Positions 17,923 through 29,510 of a DNA stretch of 64,000 bases are shown one piece after another. Position 1 is the first letter of the stretch. Each line of letters opens with the position of its first letter. The stretch lies in assembly GCA_011523655.1 (NCBI GenBank), contig WTGH01000068.1, forward strand, positions 1 to 64,000, in the 5' to 3' direction. Source of the DNA: Rhodospirillaceae bacterium (lineage in GTDB: Bacteria > Pseudomonadota > Alphaproteobacteria > Bin65). The notes beneath the pieces are model-generated. The model saw only the letters and a list, made by a program, of their open reading frames with translations, did no database searches and was not told the origin of the DNA. The translations under genes were made by a program, and so were the position numbers.

Positions 17923-18543
17923 GCCCTCGAGCAAGGCCCAGGTTTCGAACAGCGGCAGGCCGACGACATTGGAATAGGAGCCGGACAGGCGGCGCACGAA
18001 AATCGCCGCCCGGCCCTGGATGGCATAGCCGCCGGCCTTGTCGCGCCATTCGCCGCTCTCGACATAGCGGTCGATCTCGCCGGGATGCAGCCGCTTGAAG
18101 GTGACGGCGGTCTGCACGACCCGGACTGCGATGCGCGCCGGTTCGGCCGCCCGTTCCGAACCGGGCGGGCCGGAATCCGCCGGACGGGGTATCGCCGGAC
18201 CGGGAAGCGCCAGCGCAACCGCGCCGATCACGCGATGCCGCCGGCCGGACAGCAGGTTCAGGCACCGCCGCGCCGCCGCCGCATCGGCCGGCTTGCCGAG
18301 GATGCGCCGCCCGGCGGCGACAACCGTATCGGCGGCAAGCACGCGCTCGGCGCTGCACCGGCGGCTGACCTGCGCACATTTTTCCCGCGCCATCCTCTCG
18401 GCATAGGCCGCCGGCAATTCGGCGCGGCGCGGCGCTTCGTCGATCTCGGCGGGAAGCACCCGGTCCGGGACGAGGCCGACCTGGGCGAGAAGGTCGAGGC
18501 GGCGCGGCGAAGCGGAGGCGAGGACGAACGTCACGATCGGCAA
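17914..18543 (-). CDS. maf: Maf-like nucleotide pyrophosphatase
   Basis: [19 protein letters not shown]...[20 protein letters not shown]...[13 protein letters not shown]. Confidence 0.92.
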
Positions 18544-18619
18544 TCACCCGACAGACCGGTCCGGCCGCAGACACCCGAAAGAAGCGACGCCGCCCGAAGC
18601 GGCCCTGCTTGAAGCGGCC

Positions 18620-18838
18620 CTACTTGAACCGGAACGTAATCCGCCCCTTGGTCAGGTCGTAGGGAGTCATTTCCACGCTGACCTTGTCGCCCGTCAGAAC
18701 CCGGATCCGGTTTTTGCGCATCTTGCCCGACGTGTGCGCCAGGATTTCATGGTCGTTCTCCAGCCTCACGCGGAACATCGCGTCCGGCAGGATTTCCGTG
18801 ACCGTCCCTGAAAACTCCAGCAGATCCTCTTTCGCCAT
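18620..18838 (-). CDS. infA: Translation initiation factor IF-1
   Basis: [72 protein letters not shown]. Confidence 0.98.
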   Translation of the reverse strand: MAKEDLLEFSGTVTEILPDAMFRVRLENDHEILAHTSGKMRKNRIRVLTGDKVSVEMTPYDLTKGRITFRFK

Positions 18839-19014
18839 GCGGCCGATTTCCTTGGAACCGTGAATTCGTCGCGGCCGAACATGGCCGGGCCCGCAGGTCA
18901 GGTCAAGCGGCTTGCCGGGATAGCGCCGGGATCGTACCGGTCCGGGCGCCCGGAAAATGGCGGAAATATCGCGGCTCCGGGCGGCCGGAATTGCAGCTCC
19001 GGCGATATCCGGCG

Positions 19015-19257
19015 CTACCGGACAGGCGGCCGTATGCTGGCGAACAGGGTGCGGTCGGCCGGGACGCAGGGCGCATTCCGGTCCACGACGATGGCGAGAT
19101 TGAACGCCATGCCGCCATGTTCGGCGAGCCACTTTTCGCCGTTGCGGTCGCGCGGATCGATGGCGTAATCCATGTGCGACGTGGCCGCGAAGACGGCGGC
19201 AACGGCCAGGACCGGGCAGAGCCAGACGAGAGGGCGGCGGATTGCTTTGAATGTCAT
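19015..19257 (-). CDS. Hypothetical membrane or exported small protein
   Basis: 80 aa with N-terminal hydrophobic segment ([17 protein letters not shown]). Confidence 0.35.
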   Translation of the reverse strand: MTFKAIRRPLVWLCPVLAVAAVFAATSHMDYAIDPRDRNGEKWLAEHGGMAFNLAIVVDRNAPCVPADRTLFASIRPPVR

Positions 19258-19489
19258 GGCCCGTGCCGGAATTTGAAGCGCGGAACCGGAGATCGGCCCG
19301 GCCGGATTGCAGATTGTGTAATCAACTAGTCATATTGAATATACGTGTCGAGCATATTTTCGCAAATTAGTAATTTTTTTGGCTATGCCGTATAATCATT
19401 GAAAATTTTGAATAAAAAGCGAACAAATTCAAACATACGGTCGTGTGTCAGTTTGAGTTTCAGCGTCGGCCGGAACCGATCCCGTATCC

Positions 19490-19623
19490 GTCATTTCGAC
19501 CGTAGCCCCGGATTCATCCGGGGCGGAACGGAGAAATCTTTCATCCGCGGAACGAGGTCCAAAGCACTGTACTGGAAAGATTTCTCCACTCCGCGCCTGA
19601 CGGCGCTCCGGTCGAAATGACGG
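19490..19623. repeat. Imperfect inverted repeat (palindromic intergenic element)
   Basis: CGTCATTTCGACCG...GGAGAAATCTTTC inverted against GGAAAGATTTCTCC...CGGTCGAAATGACGG. Confidence 0.85.
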
Positions 19624-19723
19624 GGAGGAGCGGGAGAAACGGGCATTTTCGCGCCGCCGCATACCCTGTTATTTTTGAACCGATACACGACCAAACACGG
19701 ATGCATGCGGGTCGGCCGCCCGG

Positions 19724-20161
19724 TCAGGGTTTCATCTGCGGCGCGAACCGGTCGCGGATCCGCTCGAAAATCCGGTCGCGCACCTGGCGGTAGGCGTCGA
19801 GCCGCTGGTCGCGGCTTCCCTCCACCAGGCTGGGGTCGAAGGTGTTCCAGAATTCGACCTCGACCGGACTGGTCCGGGTCAGTTCCAGGGCGCGGTGGTG
19901 CGCTTCCGGCGACAGGGTGACGACGATATCGAACAGGTCGTCCTGCAGGTCGTCGAACGTCTTGGCGGCGTGCCGCGAAATGTCGATGCCCATTTCCCCC
20001 ATGACGGCGATGGCGAAACCGTCCACCTCCCGCTTCCGGGTGCCGACCGAATCGACGTAGATCCGGGTGCCGTGCAGGAATTTCAGGAAGCCCTCCGCCA
20101 TCGGCGAGCGGATCGCGTTCATGGAACAGGCGAACAGGACGCTGCCCGGCAGGTCGCTCAT
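19724..20161 (-). CDS. Low-molecular-weight protein tyrosine phosphatase / ArsC-like
   Basis: VLFACSMNAIRSPMAEG (CX5R loop) and FWNTFDPSL. Confidence 0.88.
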   Translation of the reverse strand: MSDLPGSVLFACSMNAIRSPMAEGFLKFLHGTRIYVDSVGTRKREVDGFAIAVMGEMGIDISRHAAKTFDDLQDDLFDIVVTLSPEAHHRALELTRTSPVEVEFWNTFDPSLVEGSRDQRLDAYRQVRDRIFERIRDRFAPQMKP

Positions 20162-20210
20162 TCCGCCGCCCGCCCGATGCCGGCGGTCTCCGCGCCCGCC
20201 GTTCCGGCCG

Positions 20211-20684
20211 CTATGCCTTGAGGTGCAGCACGCACAACAGGGTGAACAGCCGCCGGGCGGTATCGAAATCCATCTCGATCCGGCCCTTGAGCTGGCTCAG
20301 CAGCAGTTCCGAGCCTTCGTTGTGCAGGGCGCGCCGGCCCATATCGATGGCCTCGATCTTGCTCGGGCTGGCGGTCTTGATTGCCGCGAAGTAGCTCTCG
20401 CAGACGGTGAAATAGTCCTTGACCGTCCGCTTGAACGGCTGAAGCGCCAGGGGAACGACCGTCAGGGCGGCATCGCCGCTGTCGCGGATATCGAACAGGA
20501 GCCGGTTTTCGCTGACCGAAAGGACGAGGTTATAGGGCCCGTCGGCCTCGACCGCCGGCACGAAGCTGTTTTCCTCCAGCAGGTCGTAGATCGCGACGGC
20601 GCGTTCGTGCTCGATATCCGCATTGCGCCGGACGACCGTTCTCTCATCCAGACGGATATCGGCAAGGCGGGCATTGTCGGCCAT
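20211..20684 (-). CDS. UPF0262 family protein
   Basis: 157 aa; position beside hisD and sequence ([36 protein letters not shown]...[17 protein letters not shown]). Confidence 0.85.
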   Translation of the reverse strand: MADNARLADIRLDERTVVRRNADIEHERAVAIYDLLEENSFVPAVEADGPYNLVLSVSENRLLFDIRDSGDAALTVVPLALQPFKRTVKDYFTVCESYFAAIKTASPSKIEAIDMGRRALHNEGSELLLSQLKGRIEMDFDTARRLFTLLCVLHLKA

Positions 20685-20689
20685 CGCCT

Positions 20690-22006
20690 TCAGCCGTCGT
20701 TAGGCGGTCCGCCCGCATCGAGCCGGATACCGACCGACAGGGCGTGCGCCTCAAGTCCCTCGGCCGCCGCAAGCGTCACCGCGTCGGGCCCGACGGCGCG
20801 CAGGGCGTCGGCGTCTCCCTTGATGGTCGAGGTCCGCTTCATGAAGTCCGGCACGCCGAGGCCGGAGGCGAATCGCGCCGTCCGCGACGTCGGCAGCACA
20901 TGGTTCGGGCCGCCGATATAGTCGCCGATCGCTTCGGGAACGTGGCGGCCGATGAAGATCGCGCCGGCGTGGCGGACCTTTGCGGCGAGCGCGTCGGCAC
21001 CGTCCATGGCCAGTTCGAGATGCTCCGGCGCGATGCGGTCGATCAGCGGCACGGCGGCCGGCAGGGACTCGACCACGACGATCGCGCCCAGCCTTTCCCA
21101 GCTCTCCCGCGCGATCGCCGCCCGGGGCAGAATTCCCAGATGCCGCTCGACGGCGGCCGAGACCCGGTCGGCGAAGGCCGGGCTATCGGTGATCAGGACG
21201 GCCTGCGCCGAGGTATCGTGCTCGGCCTGGGACAGCAGGTCCGCGGCGATCCATTCCGGGTCGCTGCGCCGGTCCGAGACGACCAGGATTTCGGACGGCC
21301 CGGCGATCATGTCGATCCCGACGACGCCGAACACCTGCTTCTTGGCCGAGGCGACATACGCGTTACCCGGCCCGACGATCTTGTCGACCGGCCGGACGGT
21401 CTGCGTCCCATAGGCCAGCGCGGCGACCGCCTGGGCGCCGCCGATCCGGTAGATTTCGTCGACGCCGGCAACGTCCGCCGCAGCGAGCACGAGGTCGTTG
21501 ATGTCGCCGTCCGGCGTCGGCACGGCCATGACCAGCCGCTCGACGCCGGCGACCTTGGCCGGGATGGCGTTCATCAGCACGGTGCTGGGATAGGCCGCCG
21601 TTCCGCCCGGCACATAGAGGCCGACCGCCTCCACCGCGGTCCAGCGCGCGCCGAGCTCGTAGCCGGCGGCATCGATAAAGGCCCAGTCCTCGGGCAGTTG
21701 CCGCTCGTGATAGGCGCGGATGCGACGGGCGGCGTGTTCCAGCGCCGAGAGCTGCCGTTCCGGGACCGCGCCGCGCGCCTGCGCGATCCGCGCCGCCGGA
21801 ATCCGCAGGCCGGCGGCATCCGTCTCGAACCGGTCGAATTGCAGCGTGTAGCGCAGGAGTGCAGCATCGCCACCCTCGCGCACCGCGGCGAGGATTTCCG
21901 CAACCGCCCCGTCGACATCGGCTTCGGCCGCGCGTTTCGCGCCGACCAGCCGGGCAAATTCCGCCTCGAAGCCGGGGGCGGACCGGTCAAGCCGCCGCGC
22001 CGGCAT
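20690..22006 (-). CDS. hisD: Histidinol dehydrogenase
   Basis: 438 aa; [48 protein letters not shown]. Confidence 0.96.
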   Translation of the reverse strand: MPARRLDRSAPGFEAEFARLVGAKRAAEADVDGAVAEILAAVREGGDAALLRYTLQFDRFETDAAGLRIPAARIAQARGAVPERQLSALEHAARRIRAYHERQLPEDWAFIDAAGYELGARWTAVEAVGLYVPGGTAAYPSTVLMNAIPAKVAGVERLVMAVPTPDGDINDLVLAAADVAGVDEIYRIGGAQAVAALAYGTQTVRPVDKIVGPGNAYVASAKKQVFGVVGIDMIAGPSEILVVSDRRSDPEWIAADLLSQAEHDTSAQAVLITDSPAFADRVSAAVERHLGILPRAAIARESWERLGAIVVVESLPAAVPLIDRIAPEHLELAMDGADALAAKVRHAGAIFIGRHVPEAIGDYIGGPNHVLPTSRTARFASGLGVPDFMKRTSTIKGDADALRAVGPDAVTLAAAEGLEAHALSVGIRLDAGGPPNDG

Positions 22007-22688
22007 CGCCCTTCTCCACCGCTTCGGTAAAGGCGTCGACCCAGTGGCGGATTTCCGCCGGCCGGGTCTTCATCGCCGGACGGTTGACGATCAGCCGGGA
22101 GGTCACGTCGGCGATCTTCTCGACCTCGACCAGCCCGTTCGCCTTCAGGGTCGCGCCGGTCGAGACCAGGTCGACGATGCGGCGGCACAGGCCGAGCGCC
22201 GGCGCCAGTTCCATCGCACCGTTCAGCTTGATGCATTCGGCCTGCACGCCCTGGGCGGCGAAATGGCGGCGCGTCGTCAGCGGGTATTTGGTCGCCACCC
22301 GGACGTGGCTCCAGCGCGACCGGTCTTCGGCATCGAGCAGGTCGCGGGTCGCCGCGACCGAAAGCCGGCACCGGCCGATCCCCAGATCCAGCGGCGCATA
22401 CAGTTCGGCATAACCGAACTCGCCGACCACGTCGTTGCCGGCAATGCCGAGATGGGCCGCGCCGAAGGCGACGAAGGTCGCGACGTCGAAGCTCCTGACC
22501 CGGATGATCTCCAGGTTCGGGAAATTCGTGGCAAAGCGCAGCCGGCGCGACTCCGGGTCGAAAAACCCGGCCGCGGGCCGGATTCCGGCAGCCGTTATCA
22601 GCGGCTGCGCCTCGTCGAGGATGCGCCCCTTCGGCACGGCCAGCACCAACGGCTCGTTGGCGGCATAAGGCGGATTTGCGGCGTCCAT
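21987..22688 (-). CDS. hisG: ATP phosphoribosyltransferase (short form)
   Basis: [18 protein letters not shown]...[13 protein letters not shown]...[15 protein letters not shown]. Confidence 0.95.
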   Translation of the reverse strand: MDAANPPYAANEPLVLAVPKGRILDEAQPLITAAGIRPAAGFFDPESRRLRFATNFPNLEIIRVRSFDVATFVAFGAAHLGIAGNDVVGEFGYAELYAPLDLGIGRCRLSVAATRDLLDAEDRSRWSHVRVATKYPLTTRRHFAAQGVQAECIKLNGAMELAPALGLCRRIVDLVSTGATLKANGLVEVEKIADVTSRLIVNRPAMKTRPAEIRHWVDAFTEAVEKGDAGAAA

Positions 22689-22715
22689 GCCAGCAAGGGT
22701 CCTTCGCGAAGCCGG

Positions 22716-23207
22716 TCAGTCCGCTTCGGCATCCCCGTGAGTCGGCCGCCACGCGGTCGGCCAGGGCTCGCCGATGTCATCCAGCCGGCAGTCGATTCCC
22801 GCAACGCGGAGGCGGATGGAAGCGGCACCGGCACAAATTAATGTGATTTCCGTTGCATCAAGCCCGGCTTCGGTGCGGATCGCCAACAGCGACAAAATGC
22901 GTGACGTATCCTCGCGGTCGAAGCCGCGGGTCTGCACACCCTGCACCTCGCCGAACAGCACGCCGGCGTTGACCCGGTGGTGCCCGCCCTGTCCGGATGA
23001 CGCGCCGCGCCGGGCGGCGGCCGGTCCCGGCGGCGCGGCGCCGGCCTCGCTTTCCCAGCAGAACCGGTTCGCCACCAGCGCAAAGCTGCTCTCGTCCGGC
23101 AGATAGGCCATGTCGGCGACCGGGATCAGCGCGTCCTGCAACACGGCGCCGATGACGTCGAGATCGTCCGCGCTTTCAGCCCGCAGCCGCAATTTTCGGA
23201 ATGCCAT
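22716..23207 (-). CDS. DUF2948 family protein
   Basis: MAFRKLRLRAESADDLDVIGAVLQDALIPVADMAYLP... between hisG and murA. Confidence 0.8.
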   Translation of the reverse strand: MAFRKLRLRAESADDLDVIGAVLQDALIPVADMAYLPDESSFALVANRFCWESEAGAAPPGPAAARRGASSGQGGHHRVNAGVLFGEVQGVQTRGFDREDTSRILSLLAIRTEAGLDATEITLICAGAASIRLRVAGIDCRLDDIGEPWPTAWRPTHGDAEAD

Positions 23208-23227
23208 CGGCCGCCCGCGCGCCTGGG

Positions 23228-24493
23228 TCAGGAACCGGCGATGCGCTCGACCTGGGCGCCGCAGCCGGTCAGTTTCTCGACCAGCCGTTCGTAGCCGCGG
23301 TCGAGGTGATAGACCCGGTTGATCGTCGTCTCGCCTTCGGCGGCCAGCGCGGCGATGACCAGGCTGGAGGACGCCCGCAGGTCCGTCGCCATGACTTCGG
23401 CGCCGTGGAGCTTCTCGACCCCGCGCACCATCGCCGACGCGCCGTGGAGGTTCACGTTGGCGCCCATGCGTTTGAGTTCCGGCACATGCATGTAGCGGTT
23501 CTCGAAGATCGTCTCCGTGATCATGGACGCGCCGCCGGCCTTCGACATCAGCGCCATGAACTGGGCCTGCAGGTCGGTCGGGAATCCGGGGAACGGATCG
23601 GTGATGACATCGACCCCGGTCAGGTCGCCGTTGTTGCAGGACACGCGAATGCCCGCGCCGTTCGGCTCCAGCGCGACCCCGGCCTCGCGCAACGCGGACG
23701 CGGCGGCGCCGAACAGGCCTTCGCCGACATTCTGCAGCGTGACCGCGCCGCCGGTGATGGCGGCGGCCATGGCGTAGGTGCCGGCCTCGATCCGGTCGGC
23801 GACGACCCGGTGCTGCGCGCCGTGCAGCGCGTCGACTCCCTCGATGACCAGCCGCTCGCTGCCGATGCCCTCGATCCGCGCGCCCATCGCGTTCAGGCAA
23901 TGGGCGAGGTCGGCCACTTCCGGCTCCAGAGCGGCGTTCTCGATCTCCGTCGTGCCGCGCGCCAATGTCGCCGCCATGATCGCATTCTCGCTGGCGCCGA
24001 CCGAGACCTTCGGAAAGATGATCCGGTTGCCGACAAGCCCGCCCGGCGGCGCCTCGGCGTGAATGTAGCCGCGGCCCAGGCTGATCTCCGCGCCGAGCTG
24101 TTCGAGCGCCATGAGGTGGAGGTCGATCGGGCGCGAGCCGATGGCGCAGCCGCCGGGGAGGGAAACGGCCGCATTGCCGAAGCGGGCGACCAGCGGCCCG
24201 AGCACCAGCACCGAGGCCCGCATCTGGCGCACCAGATCGTAGGGCGCCATGGTGTTCGGAATGTCCGCCGCAGACAGCGTGAGGGCTGCCGGGCCGGTCT
24301 CGACCTCGACGCCATGCTGTTCCAGCACCCGGATCAGCGTGGCGATGTCGCGCAGCCGGGGGACGTTGGTCAGTTCGAGGGGATCGGCGGTCAGCAGGGA
24401 CGCCGCCATCAGCGGCAGCGCGGCGTTCTTGGCCCCGCCGATCGGGATTTCGCCGTCCAGTGCGGCGCCACCGCTGATCCGGAGTCTGTCCAT
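23228..24493 (-). CDS. murA: UDP-N-acetylglucosamine 1-carboxyvinyltransferase
   Basis: [35 protein letters not shown]...[17 protein letters not shown]. Confidence 0.97.
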   Translation of the reverse strand: MDRLRISGGAALDGEIPIGGAKNAALPLMAASLLTADPLELTNVPRLRDIATLIRVLEQHGVEVETGPAALTLSAADIPNTMAPYDLVRQMRASVLVLGPLVARFGNAAVSLPGGCAIGSRPIDLHLMALEQLGAEISLGRGYIHAEAPPGGLVGNRIIFPKVSVGASENAIMAATLARGTTEIENAALEPEVADLAHCLNAMGARIEGIGSERLVIEGVDALHGAQHRVVADRIEAGTYAMAAAITGGAVTLQNVGEGLFGAAASALREAGVALEPNGAGIRVSCNNGDLTGVDVITDPFPGFPTDLQAQFMALMSKAGGASMITETIFENRYMHVPELKRMGANVNLHGASAMVRGVEKLHGAEVMATDLRASSSLVIAALAAEGETTINRVYHLDRGYERLVEKLTGCGAQVERIAGS

Positions 24494-24653
24494 CGGCGCT
24501 GAGGTTTCCGCTTTCTTTGGCGCTGCGGCGCCGGAGAGACTCTATTTGGGTGCTTCCATGCCCTTCGCCAACGGTTCTAGCGAACCTGGCCCGGCGCCTC
24601 AACCGGACGGATCGGCCCGGCGCGGCGCCCAAGAAGGCGGCCAAGGCGGCCGG

Positions 24654-24815
24654 TCAGTCCGCTTTGCCGGCCGGCTTGCCTTTCTTGCGGCGGCGCAGAT
24701 TCGCCCGCAGGGCCGCGGCAAGCCGGGCCTCCCGATCCTCGGCTGCGCTGGACTTTGCTTTCGGCGGCGCCGGGCCGTCCTTGCGCGGCGTTTGTTGGTC
24801 TTTGCGGTCGGTCAT
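24654..24815 (-). CDS. Small basic protein, hypothetical
   Basis: MTDRKDQQTPRKDGPAPPKAKSSAAEDREARLAAALRANLRRRKKGKPAGKAD; RLAxALRANLRRRK tail, located upstream of murA. Confidence 0.55.
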   Translation of the reverse strand: MTDRKDQQTPRKDGPAPPKAKSSAAEDREARLAAALRANLRRRKKGKPAGKAD

Positions 24816-24859
24816 CCTGTCGTCGTCTCGCTTCATGCGTTTCCAACGGGATACGCGCG

Positions 24860-26173
24860 TCATTCGATCAGCTTCGGCAACCAGGTCGCAACGCCCGGCG
24901 CCAGCACGATCAACGCCAGGACGGCCAGCTCCAGCAGGACGAAGGGAACGGCTGCGGCATACACCTGCGTGAGGGTGACGCGCATGGGCGCCACCCCCTT
25001 CATCACGAACAGCAGGAGGCCGAACGGCGGGGTCAGGAGCGAAATCTCCATGACCAACAGGATCAGCACCATGAACCAGAGCATCTCGACGCCCTGCTGC
25101 AACGCCAGGGGAATGAAGAACGGCAGGGTGAGCAGCAGCATGCTGACCTGGTCCATGAAGGCGCCGAGAAACAGCAGGATCAGGAGCATCACGATCACGA
25201 TCATCAGCACGCCGAGGTCGAGGGCCTGCATCGTCGCGATCAGCCCCGTCGTCGCGCCCGAAACGGCGAGCACCTGCGAAAAGGTGAGCGACCCGGCGAT
25301 GATGAACAGGATCATGGTGGTGATCTTGGCGGTCTCCAGCGCCGCCTTGACCAGCTTCTGCCAGGACAGCGAGCGATAGGCGGCGCAGGCGACGGTCGAC
25401 GCCACGCAGCCGAGGGCGGCCGATTCCGTCGGAGACGCAATTCCGGTGAAGATGCTGCCGACGACCACCGCGAAGATCGACAGCAACGGCACTACCTGCA
25501 CGAGGAAGGGCCGCCACCGGGAGCCCGATATCTGCTCCGATGGGTCGTAGGGCGGCGCCAGGTGCGGGCTGATCGTGCTGCGCACGACGACATAGCCGAA
25601 GAACAGCATGGCCATCATGATGCCGGGAACGATTCCGGCGATCAGCAGCGCCGCGATCGGCTGTTCGGCCAGGCTCGCCAGCAGAACGGCCAGCGCCGAC
25701 GGCGGTATCAGCATGGCGATGCCGCCGGTCGCCATGATCGGCCCCATCGCGAATTTCGGCGCGTAGCCCCGCTCCACCATCTGCGGGAGCAGGACATTGC
25801 CGAGCAGCGCCGTGTTGGCGATCGTCGATCCGGACAGCGTCGAGAACAGGGTGCCGCCGAAAATCGTGACGATCGACAGCCGTCCGGGCACCCGCGCGAT
25901 CAGCCGGTCGACGGCGGTGATCGCCTTGAGCGCGACCCCGCTCTGAAACAGGATCTCGCCCATCAGGATGAACAGGGGAATCGGCGTCAGCGAAAACCGC
26001 CCGATCGCCTGCATGCATTCGGCCGCGAAGGTGGAGAGGCTCATCGAGCCGCCGAGGAAGGCGAAGGCGCCGACGATATTCGCGAGCAGGAAGGCAAAGG
26101 CGACGGGCAATCCGAGGGCCATGGCCCCGCACACCAGGCCCAGCATCAATGCCAGTGCCTCGGGCCACGCCAT
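24860..26173 (-). CDS. dctM: TRAP transporter large permease (DctM)
   Basis: 437-aa hydrophobic protein; FSTLSGSTIANTALLG, ATGGIAMLIPPS motifs. Confidence 0.93.
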   Translation of the reverse strand: MAWPEALALMLGLVCGAMALGLPVAFAFLLANIVGAFAFLGGSMSLSTFAAECMQAIGRFSLTPIPLFILMGEILFQSGVALKAITAVDRLIARVPGRLSIVTIFGGTLFSTLSGSTIANTALLGNVLLPQMVERGYAPKFAMGPIMATGGIAMLIPPSALAVLLASLAEQPIAALLIAGIVPGIMMAMLFFGYVVVRSTISPHLAPPYDPSEQISGSRWRPFLVQVVPLLSIFAVVVGSIFTGIASPTESAALGCVASTVACAAYRSLSWQKLVKAALETAKITTMILFIIAGSLTFSQVLAVSGATTGLIATMQALDLGVLMIVIVMLLILLFLGAFMDQVSMLLLTLPFFIPLALQQGVEMLWFMVLILLVMEISLLTPPFGLLLFVMKGVAPMRVTLTQVYAAAVPFVLLELAVLALIVLAPGVATWLPKLIE

Positions 26174-26176
26174 CGC

Positions 26177-26722
26177 TCACATCCCGCTTGTCAGGTCGCG
26201 GTCTTCGTCGCGCGCTGCGCCGGGTCGGCAGGCGCGGGCGAACCTGGACGCGAACTCGACCGTGAGCAGCAGCATCGACAGGGCGAAGACGCTCAGCAGC
26301 GGCCAGTTGGGAATGGTGATCGTCTTGAACTGCATATGGCCGAATTCGTAGGCTTCGAGCGTGCCGACGCATCCGAAATACAGGAGCACCGCGCAGACCC
26401 CGCCGCCCAGCAGGTCGACGAACTGCTCCAGATTCCGCGACGCCCGATCCGGCAGGCCGTCGACGACGATGTCGATCCGGACATGCGCCCCCAGGCGCAG
26501 CGCCCAGGGCGCGGCAAGAAACGTTCCGGCATAGAGCGCGTATTCGGCCACCTCGTTGAGCCAGGGCAGGTTGCCGACGCGGAATGCCCGGAGGCCGACG
26601 TCGAGGGTAATCAGGACCGCCATGGCGCAGATCGACGCCGCAACCAGATAGCCGATGCCGGTGAGCAAGCGGCCGTAACCCTTGCCGACAACCGCCTTCG
26701 CCTGCCGAATCGGTACAGTCAT
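26177..26722 (-). CDS. dctQ: TRAP transporter small permease (DctQ)
   Basis: Hydrophobic 181-aa protein upstream of dctM; WLNEVAEYALYAGTFLAAPWALRLGAHVRIDIV. Confidence 0.9.
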   Translation of the reverse strand: MTVPIRQAKAVVGKGYGRLLTGIGYLVAASICAMAVLITLDVGLRAFRVGNLPWLNEVAEYALYAGTFLAAPWALRLGAHVRIDIVVDGLPDRASRNLEQFVDLLGGGVCAVLLYFGCVGTLEAYEFGHMQFKTITIPNWPLLSVFALSMLLLTVEFASRFARACRPGAARDEDRDLTSGM

Positions 26723-26810
26723 GGTGGGCGGACGCTAGCCTAAGGCTGCGTATCGGCGCAAGAAAACCGCCCGGACCCGCGGACCGGGCCGATGCTCCGC
26801 GCGGCGCCGA

Positions 26811-28013
26811 TCATGTCCGGTCCGGTTTCCGACCGGCCAGGACACCGCTTTCGCCCAACCGCGCGATTTCCGTTTCGGAATATCCGATTTCCTCGAGGAT
26901 CGCGGCGTTGTCGCCGCCGAGATAGGGCGCAAGCGCGCGTATCTCCGCGGGTGTGCGGTCGAAGCGCGCCGCCGGCCGGGGCTGCCGCACCTCTCCGAGC
27001 GTTGTGTCCCTGTGGATCTCGATGACTTCGTTCGCCTTGACCTGTTCGTCTTCCAGCAATTGCCACCGGGTCAGGACCGGCGCGCAGGGGACCTCCGCGC
27101 GGTCGAGCCGCTCGAGGATTTCCCGCGTCGGCCATTTCCGGATTTCGGCGCTCACGATTTCCCGCCGCTCGGCCCCGTGGACGGCGCGCGACGCCGCGGT
27201 CCTGAACCGCTCGTCTTCGAGCAGGTCCGCGCGGTCGAGCGCCGCGCACATGCCGGACCATTCGGCATCCGACAAGGCGCCCGCGGTGATGTATCCGTCC
27301 TCGGTCCTGAAGATGAGGTCGAGGCCCATCTGGCCTCTCGCCGGGTCGAGTTCCTTGCCGACGAAGGACAGGCTGGAGATGCCCTCGGGCCAGAGATAGG
27401 CGATCATCGTATCCAGCATGGCGATGCGGATATGCTGCCCCACGCCGGTGCGTTCCCGGGCGAACAGGGCGGCCGTTATCGCCTGAGCCGCGGTGACCGC
27501 CGTCGTCTTGTCCGGCACGATCGTGCGCACCATGCGGGGCTGGCCGGTCGCATAATCCGTCTGGATGTCCGCCAGTCCGCACAATGCCTGGATGACCGGG
27601 TCGTAGACCCGCTGATGGGCGTAGGGCCCGCTTTCGCCGAAGCCGCTGATCGAGACGTAGATCACGTCGGGCCGGATGGCGCGGACGACATCCTCGCCCA
27701 GGCCCATCCGCGCGATCGCCCCGGGGCGGAAGTTCTGGACGAAGACGTCGGCGGTCGCGACCAGCTTCTTGAGGATGGCGATCCCGTCGGGCGTCTTGAT
27801 ATCGAGAGCGAGGCCGCGCTTGTTCCGGTTGCAGGACAGGAAGGTGGCCGCCATCCCGTTGTTGATGCTGCCGAAGTTGCGCATGAGATCGCCGCGTGGC
27901 GACTCGATCTTGATGACCTCGGCGCCCTGGTCCGCGAGCATCATGGTCGCGACCGGCCCCGCGACCATGGTCGTCAGATCGAGGACGCGCACGTTTTCCA
28001 AGGGTCCCGCCAT
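26811..28013 (-). CDS. CoA transferase, CaiB/BaiF family (class III)
   Basis: MAGPLENVRVLDLTTMVAGPVATMMLADQGAEVIKIESPRGD...NRNKRGLALDIKTPDG. Confidence 0.93.
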   Translation of the reverse strand: MAGPLENVRVLDLTTMVAGPVATMMLADQGAEVIKIESPRGDLMRNFGSINNGMAATFLSCNRNKRGLALDIKTPDGIAILKKLVATADVFVQNFRPGAIARMGLGEDVVRAIRPDVIYVSISGFGESGPYAHQRVYDPVIQALCGLADIQTDYATGQPRMVRTIVPDKTTAVTAAQAITAALFARERTGVGQHIRIAMLDTMIAYLWPEGISSLSFVGKELDPARGQMGLDLIFRTEDGYITAGALSDAEWSGMCAALDRADLLEDERFRTAASRAVHGAERREIVSAEIRKWPTREILERLDRAEVPCAPVLTRWQLLEDEQVKANEVIEIHRDTTLGEVRQPRPAARFDRTPAEIRALAPYLGGDNAAILEEIGYSETEIARLGESGVLAGRKPDRT

Positions 28014-28229
28014 GTTACGCTGTCATCCTGCTACGGTATGCGCCGCTTTATCTTTCGCTCGATCGAATGCGGCGCGTGTTGCCGATCGATGGCCGAACGA
28101 ATCGTCCGGCCGAAGCGCCCGACATGCGCCGGGGCCGGCCGTTCCTTCCGGACAAAAGCGGCGAAAACCGACGCGGCCGGGCCAGCCAGCCGCGACCGCC
28201 GGGCGGCGGTCACGGCCTGGCCGGGTCGG

Positions 28230-29210
28230 TCACTTGGCGAGCAGCTTTCTCAGGGCGGGCCCGTGTTCCGGGCTGCGCTTGGCGATACCGGCCCACGCGG
28301 TCTGCTTGGCTGTGGTCAGCCACTTCTCGCGGTCTGCGCCCTTGAACTCGATCACCTTTACGCCCTTGTCGGCCATCTTCTTCCAGGCAGCGGCGTCGCC
28401 CGCGCGCTGCTCCTGCGCGTTCGTGGTCTCAAACTCGACGATGAGATCGTTCAGCAGCTTCTGCTGCTTGCCGGAAAGCGATTTCCAGGTCTTGAGGTTG
28501 ACCAGAACGTGCATGGCCGGGGTGTAGAAGCTGGGATCGACCCGGTATTTCGTGACCTTGTACCAGTCGGGCAGGAACCCCTGGGCAGGCCAGGCGAAGC
28601 CGTCGATCGTCCCGTTCTCCATGTAGGTGTAGATCTCCGCCAGGTTCGATCGCTGGGCCGTGGCCCCGAGCGCGGTGATGAAATCGCGGTGATGGGGCGC
28701 GATCCGGAGATGCAGGCCTTTCAGCTGCGGACTCTTGATCGGATTTTTCAGGTAGACGTGAAAGACCGTGTTGAACGTCCGGCCGAGATAGTAGATGCCC
28801 TTGGCCATGTGCACCTTGTTGACATAATCGAAGGCGCCGTTCTTGCGCTGTTCCTGGATCGGGATCTCGGCCAGCTGGAGCGCCTGCGCCTCGGGCACCA
28901 CGCTCGCATAGTACGGGCCCGTGATCGTGATGATGTCGAACGCGCCCTGCTGGACCTTCGCGCCGAGCGTGAAGGGGCTGCCGATCGCCGGCGCGCCGCC
29001 CTTGTAGTCGATCTTCAGCACGCCCTTGCCCTTTTCGTTGAGGGCTTTGACGAACCGCTCGAACTTGACCGAGAAGATATGTCCGGTCGGGAAAGAGCTG
29101 GCGCCGCTCAGCACGCGTTCGGCGGCCATTGAGCCGGACGCCGCCGCCAGACTCCCTATCGCGGCCCCTATCGCAGTAAGGGCGACGCAAGTCAGTTTGG
29201 TGAATTTCAT
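28230..29210 (-). CDS. dctP: TRAP transporter substrate-binding protein (DctP)
   Basis: Signal peptide MKFTKLTCVALTAIGAAIGSLAAASGSMAA; LRIAPHHRDFITALGATAQRSNLAEIYTYMENGTIDGF. Confidence 0.88.
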   Translation of the reverse strand: MKFTKLTCVALTAIGAAIGSLAAASGSMAAERVLSGASSFPTGHIFSVKFERFVKALNEKGKGVLKIDYKGGAPAIGSPFTLGAKVQQGAFDIITITGPYYASVVPEAQALQLAEIPIQEQRKNGAFDYVNKVHMAKGIYYLGRTFNTVFHVYLKNPIKSPQLKGLHLRIAPHHRDFITALGATAQRSNLAEIYTYMENGTIDGFAWPAQGFLPDWYKVTKYRVDPSFYTPAMHVLVNLKTWKSLSGKQQKLLNDLIVEFETTNAQEQRAGDAAAWKKMADKGVKVIEFKGADREKWLTTAKQTAWAGIAKRSPEHGPALRKLLAK

Positions 29211-29510
29211 GATTTCCTCCCGGTTTGCTCGTGCGGATATCGTCGACGCGCCGATCGGCGGCATTTCTCTCAAGCGTCCGCTGAACCGGGACCTTCGCCG
29301 ACACCGGCCATCGGCCCAACGCCCGGACCGCTCTTCTCCCGAGCGGCCATCGGCCGGCCTCGCATTCGGGCCTCCGATCGATGACCTGCCGCGGAGAGAG
29401 CGCTGTGCAGGGACGGTGCTGCAGAAAGGATAATCTGCCGCCGCACTGTAAAATATTGCATAATTTCGTTTAAGCGATATTCATGCATGAATGGCTGTGG
29501 CGACCATCGG

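Noticed and set aside
24755-26743. 662-aa plus-strand ORF opposite TRAP permeases
   Set aside because: Low-complexity antisense frame; TRAP permease genes explain the sequence.
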